64,000 nucleotides of DNA from Flavobacterium akiainvivens (GTDB lineage: Bacteria > Bacteroidota > Bacteroidia > Flavobacteriales > Flavobacteriaceae), in the NCBI RefSeq assembly GCF_001278115.1, contig NZ_LIYD01000005.1, positions 2,302,653 to 2,366,652 of the forward strand, written 5' to 3'. The notes below the pieces were generated by a model. The model made no database searches, was not told the DNA's origin, and saw nothing but the letters and a program-made list of their open reading frames with translations. Each line of letters begins with the position of its first letter. Position 1 is the first letter of the stretch. Shown in pieces: positions 59,878 through 64,000 of this stretch. Both the position numbers and the translations under genes were made by a program.

Positions 59878-61155
59878 ATGGAAGCACCATTGGCAGAACG
59901 CATACGCCCCAAGAACTTATCTGAATATATAAGCCAGCTGCACCTTGTGGGCCCCGAAGGCTCGCTAACGCAGCAAATAAAACGCGGCATTATACCATCG
60001 CTTATTTTATGGGGGCCACCCGGCACCGGTAAAACCACCCTGGCGCAAATTATGGCACAGGAAAGCAACCGCCCGTTTTATGAGCTTAGCGCCATTAACG
60101 CCGGTGTTAAAGACGTGCGCGAGGTTATTGAAAAAGCCAAGCAAAGCGGCGGTATGTTTACCACCAAAAACCCCATACTGTTTATAGACGAGATTCACCG
60201 GTTTAGCAAATCGCAGCAGGATTCGCTGCTGGCGGCGGTTGAGCGCGGTTGGGTAACACTGATTGGCGCCACAACCGAGAACCCCAGCTTTGAGGTTATA
60301 CCCGCGTTATTATCAAGGTGCCAGGTATATATGCTGAACCCTTTTACGAAAGAAGACCTCGAGGCTTTGTTGCACAGGGCGATGGAGGTGGACAAAGCAC
60401 TACTAAATAAAAAGATTGACCTGCAGGAAACCGAAGCCCTGCTGCGCCTTAGCGGTGGCGACGGCCGAAAGCTACTTAATGTGTTTGAGCTGGTTATTAA
60501 TGCGAGCGAAGGCGAAGATATTGTTATTACCAACGACCGCGTAATGCAGCTTGCCCAGAAAAACACCGTTTTGTATGACAAAACCGGCGAGCAGCACTAT
60601 GACATAATTTCCGCTTTTATAAAGAGTATGCGCGGCAGCGACCCTAACGGGGCCGTATACTGGCTTGCCCGAATGATTGAAGGCGGCGAAGACCTTAAGT
60701 TTATAGCCCGCCGTATGCTTATTTTAGCCAGCGAAGACATAGGCAATGCCAACCCAACCGCCCTTATTATGGCTAACAACACGTTTCAGGCGGTGAGTAC
60801 CATTGGCTATCCGGAATCAAGGATTATACTGAGCCAGTGTGCCGTTTACCTGGCTAATTCACCCAAGAGTAATGCTACTTACATGGCTATTGGCCAGGCG
60901 CAAAGTATTGTAAAGCAAACCGGCGACCTGCCCGTACCGCTGCACCTGCGCAATGCACCCACCAAGCTTATGAAAGAGCTGGGGTATGGCGATGAGTATA
61001 AATATTCTCACGATTATGAAAACAATTTTGCCGAACAGGAATTTTTACCCGATGCCATTAGTGGCACTACCTTTTATGAACCCGGGCAAAACAGCCGCGA
61101 AAATGCCGACCGCGAGTTTTTAAAACGCCGCTGGAAAGGGAAGTATGGGTATTAG
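59878..61155 (+). CDS. rarA: replication-associated recombination protein A (RarA/MgsA)
   Basis: AAA+ ATPase that acts at stalled forks, 425 aa. MEAPLAERIRPKNLSEYI opens it. Walker A GPPGTGKTT is at 46-54 and Walker B LFIDEIHRF at 101-109. The ATTENPSFEVIPALLSRCQV sensor region and the C-terminal tetramerisation domain (MRGSDPNGAVYWLARMIEGG) are complete. It is divergent from the rhomboid gene. Confidence 0.95.
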   Translation: MEAPLAERIRPKNLSEYISQLHLVGPEGSLTQQIKRGIIPSLILWGPPGTGKTTLAQIMAQESNRPFYELSAINAGVKDVREVIEKAKQSGGMFTTKNPILFIDEIHRFSKSQQDSLLAAVERGWVTLIGATTENPSFEVIPALLSRCQVYMLNPFTKEDLEALLHRAMEVDKALLNKKIDLQETEALLRLSGGDGRKLLNVFELVINASEGEDIVITNDRVMQLAQKNTVLYDKTGEQHYDIISAFIKSMRGSDPNGAVYWLARMIEGGEDLKFIARRMLILASEDIGNANPTALIMANNTFQAVSTIGYPESRIILSQCAVYLANSPKSNATYMAIGQAQSIVKQTGDLPVPLHLRNAPTKLMKELGYGDEYKYSHDYENNFAEQEFLPDAISGTTFYEPGQNSRENADREFLKRRWKGKYGY

Positions 61156-61159
61156 TTTT

Positions 61160-61259
61160 TAAAGTCGAAAGCAGGAAAGTCAAAGGTCAAAAGCCGGTAG
61201 GCTGAATAAAAAAACCACACTCTTAGATGTGGTTTAAACTTTATGACACTCGACTTTTG
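61160..61259. repeat. AAAGTCGAAA-type intergenic repeat
   Basis: AAAGTCGAAAGCAGGAAAGTC at 61160 and CACTCGACTTTTGAC at 61246 are inverted versions of the TTTCGACTTT tract seen at 15014-15047. Confidence 0.45.
61208..61235 (-). terminator. intrinsic terminator of the 61261 gene
   Basis: On the minus strand AAACCACA, 8-nt loop, TGTGGTTT, then a T run. Confidence 0.75.
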
Positions 61260-61260
61260 A

Positions 61261-62025
61261 CTAAAACTTTATATCCAGTTTTTCGCTTACAAGGTTATCG
61301 TCTTGGTAGTATTCAAAAAACCATTCGTTGCCTTTTTTAAAGACTACACCATTTTTGCCATCGCCCATGGCCGTGTAAGAATCAGCCTGGGAGGTTTTAT
61401 ATATTTTAAGCACCACCTTTGGTGTGCTGTCTACAAGCTGGTAGCCGTTTGTAATGGGTTGTGCAAACAGGGTAGCCTCATTAACAACCTGCTGTGGCTG
61501 TGCGGCAACGGGGGCAGGTTCGGCGGGCTTTGGTGCAGCCTGTGGCGTAGGTGTTTGCTGAGAGGCAAGCGCGGCACCCATTGGGTCTTTGCCTGTATAC
61601 TTATAATTAAGGTTAGCCTGCATATCTGCCGAGGCATTCCTAAGCGACTCATAATAGCCCTTCTGGAAGTCTTTTTGCTTGCTTTTCCCTTTTGCAGAAC
61701 GGTACAGTTCTTTACCGCTGCAATCTTTCAAAATAATTTCCAGCGATGTACTCAGCATGCCCGATTCATCTTCAAGGCTGCCATACAAAGCCCTGCACTT
61801 ATTGGCATTAAGGTCCTGCGGTAGCGACTCGTTAGGGTAATACACCTCAAACCCCTGCTTTTCAAAAAGCATTTTGGTAAGCTGGTTCAGGTTATATTTA
61901 TTAGGCTCCTTTAAAAATTCAAACTTTTCAGGGATTATAACATATTTATAATCATTAATATCTGCGCTTTGCGCAAAAGACAAACCTGAAAATAAAAGGG
62001 CCGCAAAGGCAAGTATTTTTTTCAT
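61261..62025 (-). CDS. secreted hypothetical protein
   Basis: A 254-residue protein with a signal peptide ending SFAQ (residue 19). The mature N-terminal half (DYKYVIIPEKFEFLKEPNKY, about 25-44) looks like a compact alpha/beta domain with two cysteines. A Pro/Ala/Gln-rich linker follows (about 155-185), then a small beta domain. I know similar flavobacterial proteins only as hypotheticals. Its ATG overlaps the stop of yjjG by one base, so the two are coupled. Confidence 0.75.
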   Translation of the reverse strand: MKKILAFAALLFSGLSFAQSADINDYKYVIIPEKFEFLKEPNKYNLNQLTKMLFEKQGFEVYYPNESLPQDLNANKCRALYGSLEDESGMLSTSLEIILKDCSGKELYRSAKGKSKQKDFQKGYYESLRNASADMQANLNYKYTGKDPMGAALASQQTPTPQAAPKPAEPAPVAAQPQQVVNEATLFAQPITNGYQLVDSTPKVVLKIYKTSQADSYTAMGDGKNGVVFKKGNEWFFEYYQDDNLVSEKLDIKF

Positions 62026-62714
62026 TACAGTAAATTCTTAAGTTCGAGCAGGTGGCCCACCTGTATAACCGAAGCTTCAGCCTCAAGGCCATGCTCATTA
62101 AAATAAATAGCGTCTATGCCACAGTTAAGCGCACCCTGCACATCGGCCTCAATACAATCGCCTATCATTACACTCTGTTCCCTTTCAGCTCCCGAAACGC
62201 GCAGGGCATATTCAAAAATATCGCGATGCGGCTTTTTGCACCCGGCCAGGTCAGAGTTTGTTATGGTATCAAAATAATGGCCCAGGTTAGCGTTTTTTAT
62301 TTTGCCCTCCTGCACTGTATGAAACCCGTTTGTAATAATATGCAGGCTGTACTTAGGCTTTAGGTAGTCCAGCACTTCTATGGCACCTTCATATAGATGG
62401 TTATTAGTGGGAAGGGTTGCGATGTATTCTTCAGAAAGTTTAAAAATAAGCTCATCGGTTACCGTAACCTCCAGTGCATTAAACACATCTTTAAGCCTGC
62501 CATAGCGCAATTGCTGCTGTGTTATGTGGCCGTCGCGAAAAAGTTTCCAGTAACCGGCATTTATAGGCACATGGAGTTCTATAAATTTAGCAAGGTCTAC
62601 CGGAACGCTGTTTTTATTTAATATATATTCAAAAGCCAGCGCAGAGTTTTTCTCAAAGTCCCACAGGGTGTGGTCGAGGTCAAAAAAAACGGCTTTTTTA
62701 TTACTTAGCTTCAT
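62025..62714 (-). CDS. yjjG: YjjG family pyrimidine nucleotidase (HAD superfamily)
   Basis: A 229-aa HAD phosphatase. FFDLDHTLWDF (10-20) is motif I with Asp12/Asp14. ITNGFHTVQEGKI carries motif II, and MIGDCIEADVQGA motif IV. YjjG enzymes remove damaged pyrimidine nucleotides. It starts 2 nt after the DUF3299-like gene. Confidence 0.9.
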   Translation of the reverse strand: MKLSNKKAVFFDLDHTLWDFEKNSALAFEYILNKNSVPVDLAKFIELHVPINAGYWKLFRDGHITQQQLRYGRLKDVFNALEVTVTDELIFKLSEEYIATLPTNNHLYEGAIEVLDYLKPKYSLHIITNGFHTVQEGKIKNANLGHYFDTITNSDLAGCKKPHRDIFEYALRVSGAEREQSVMIGDCIEADVQGALNCGIDAIYFNEHGLEAEASVIQVGHLLELKNLL

Positions 62715-62716
62715 GA

Positions 62717-63214
62717 TTATTTGCTTACCACCACGGCATTTTCTATATGGTAAATCCAGTCATCTACATCATTATCGTTGTAACGGAAGGTACCGGTAAG
62801 GGTAACATACTGGTCTGTCTTTAGCTTGGTGCCGTTGTTTTTAAATTTTATACCCATAATGGTTTCAGGGCCTGCCTGTCCGCAAAAAAAGCACGATGCA
62901 AATACGTTTTTGCTCAGAGCGTAGCTTTTATTATCTATAGGTATTATAAAGCCGCTCATAACAATGGTTTTGCCCTGCTTGCCTTTAAGCGAGGTATTAA
63001 CCACCGGATACATAACCCCTTCCGGGTAATCATCGCTTGGTTTTTTTACATACTTAATTTGCCCCAGCAGTTTCCAGGTAAGGGTATCGGCTACTGTGGC
63101 CGTATGTAAAGTATGTGCAGTGGTTTTTGGCGCATATTGTGTTTGTGGCAACCCTAAAGAAGCCAGTAAAAATCCTGATAAGAGTACTAATGCTATTAAA
63201 AATGTCTTACGCAT
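62717..63214 (-). CDS. exported DUF3299-like protein
   Basis: Starting at ATG gives 165 residues (MRKTFLIALVLLSGFLLASL); the open frame begins two codons earlier at a TTG. After the signal, the core reads KTIVMSGFIIPIDNKSY, then ASCFFCGQAGPETIMGI and LTGTFRYND. This order matches the DUF3299 pattern of periplasmic proteins near metal-related ABC transporters. The CFFC pair could bind metal or form a disulfide. It overlaps the FtsX-like permease stop by 8 nt. Confidence 0.72.
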   Translation of the reverse strand: MRKTFLIALVLLSGFLLASLGLPQTQYAPKTTAHTLHTATVADTLTWKLLGQIKYVKKPSDDYPEGVMYPVVNTSLKGKQGKTIVMSGFIIPIDNKSYALSKNVFASCFFCGQAGPETIMGIKFKNNGTKLKTDQYVTLTGTFRYNDNDVDDWIYHIENAVVVSK

Positions 63215-64000
63215 TTGCAAGTGTTTTTGATATGTTTAAACTATAGGCCTTAACCGCCGGGATTACCGCAGCTAAAATCCCTACAAAGATAGTGAGCCCC
63301 AGCAAATATCCTTCCTTTTCCCACACAAACTCAAGCGGGTTAAATGATATCTTAAACTCTGTTTCGCTTGAGCCCGATATGAGGCTTAATGCAATCCTGC
63401 CAACAACCGTGCCGAAAATAAACCCGGTTATGCACAGCAGCAGGCTTTCTATAAGCACCAGCATCAGCAGCTGCAGGCGGCTTGCCCCATTAACGCGTAA
63501 AAGGGCAAATTCGTATTTACGTTCTTTTAGTGTGTTGTACAGCGCAATAAATATGCTAATGCCCGAAATGAGCATTATGCCATAGGCCAGGTATTGCAGG
63601 GCATCGAGTCCAATACCAAACAGGCTGAACAACCTGTTTATTTCCCTGCCGGGAGAGGCAGCCTGCATTTTAGTGTTCATGGGTATCATGTTCTGCCACA
63701 CCAATACCGACATAGGGTTGCGCATTTTAAGGATAACGGCAGTGATTTCTTTACCTTCCTCGCTTATAACGGTTTCATGGTCATGGTCGTGTTCCTCATG
63801 GTTATGGGCCTCTTCGCCTGCATGGGCATCATGGTCGTGGTCATACTCCTCATGGTTGTGGGCTTCCTCGCCTGCGTGGGCTTCGTGATCATGGTCGTGA
63901 TCTTCATGATCATGGGATTCTTCGCCCTCGTGGTTGTGGTCGTGGCCTTCGTGCATGGCCCACACGCTGGGTATGTTGCACAGTATCACGTTATCTGCCA
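63207..64000 (-). CDS. FtsX/MacB-like ABC permease with a histidine-rich loop (5' end outside window)
   Basis: The frame stays open to the window edge, so only the C-terminal 264 residues are seen. A histidine-rich stretch of about 60 residues comes first, with two 18-residue units each containing AHAGEEAHNHEE. An extracytoplasmic segment and three transmembrane helices of the FtsX fold follow (YGIMLISGISIFIALYNTLK; the last ends PAVKAYSLNI). His-rich loops usually bind zinc, nickel or copper. The ABC ATPase is presumably beyond the right edge. Confidence 0.88.
   Translation of the reverse strand, partial: ADNVILCNIPSVWAMHEGHDHNHEGEESHDHEDHDHDHEAHAGEEAHNHEEYDHDHDAHAGEEAHNHEEHDHDHETVISEEGKEITAVILKMRNPMSVLVWQNMIPMNTKMQAASPGREINRLFSLFGIGLDALQYLAYGIMLISGISIFIALYNTLKERKYEFALLRVNGASRLQLLMLVLIESLLLCITGFIFGTVVGRIALSLISGSSETEFKISFNPLEFVWEKEGYLLGLTIFVGILAAVIPAVKAYSLNISKTLANA
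63775..63960 (-). repeat. in-frame 54-bp tandem repeat coding His-rich units
   Basis: Two and a third copies of a 54-bp unit inside the permease gene encode DHDH-x-AHAGEEAHNHEE. The copies differ by a few bases, so the repeat is not freshly made. Confidence 0.75.

Noticed and set aside
63775..63960. Possible CRISPR-like or satellite repeat
   Set aside because: The 54-bp units are in frame, lack unique spacers and encode a His-rich loop of a permease.

Overview
The window is a stretch of a Bacteroidota chromosome, most likely from the Flavobacteriaceae (Flavobacterium or a near relative). The reasons are a SusC/SusD pair, two proteins ending in type IX secretion (T9SS) sorting domains, a TPR-type LytS kinase with a LytTR regulator, promoters of the TTG-N19/20-TAnnTTTG form, a str operon that carries rpsJ and lacks tuf, and intergenic repeats of a kind common in this family. 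No rRNA, tRNA, CRISPR array, prophage or insertion sequence was recognised.

Layout. Positions 57-6263 (minus) hold nucleotide-sugar genes for surface polysaccharide: dTDP-glucose to dTDP-4-keto-rhamnose (rfbB, rfbA, rfbC; rfbD is not in the window), a eukaryote-type UDP-glucose dehydrogenase, and a TviB/TviC-like pair that would make UDP-HexNAcA. Positions 6424-14782 are mixed: recR, a sodium symporter, a CoA-binding protein, a pirin-like protein, two paralogous intradiol dioxygenases flanking a GldH-like lipoprotein, and MarC. Positions 14989-21419 hold a BNR-type lipoprotein, the LytS/LytTR pair and a T9SS leucine-rich-repeat protein. The last two units appear to share a promoter architecture. 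Citrate synthase, a small lipoprotein and a candidate small RNA follow, to about 24005.

Positions 24085-30037 hold an Rrf2 regulator in an operon with two guanidino-group enzymes, divergent from the assimilatory sulfate genes cysH-cysD-cysN. Then come carA and eno (minus). Positions 32886-50118 are the ribosomal superoperon on the minus strand, in two transcription blocks: rpsL-rpsG-fusA-rpsJ, then rplC through rplQ with secY, infA, rpmJ and rpoA. A terminator and a promoter between rpsJ and rplC separate the blocks.

Positions 50299-58054 (plus) hold an Omp85-type barrel protein and a SusC/SusD/Ig-domain/lipid-binding uptake operon with no carbohydrate-active enzyme. RlmB, a rhomboid protease, RarA, a secreted hypothetical protein and a YjjG-type nucleotidase come next. 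The window closes inside an FtsX-like permease with a histidine-rich loop, next to a DUF3299-like periplasmic protein, which suggests a metal-linked (zinc-type) export or uptake locus.

The most promising unexplained signals are the paired 21-bp-spaced AATTCT repeats at the two LytTR-linked promoters, the promoter-plus-terminator small RNA at about 23915-24004, the structured rpsK-rpsD spacer, and the histidine-rich permease locus cut by the right edge.
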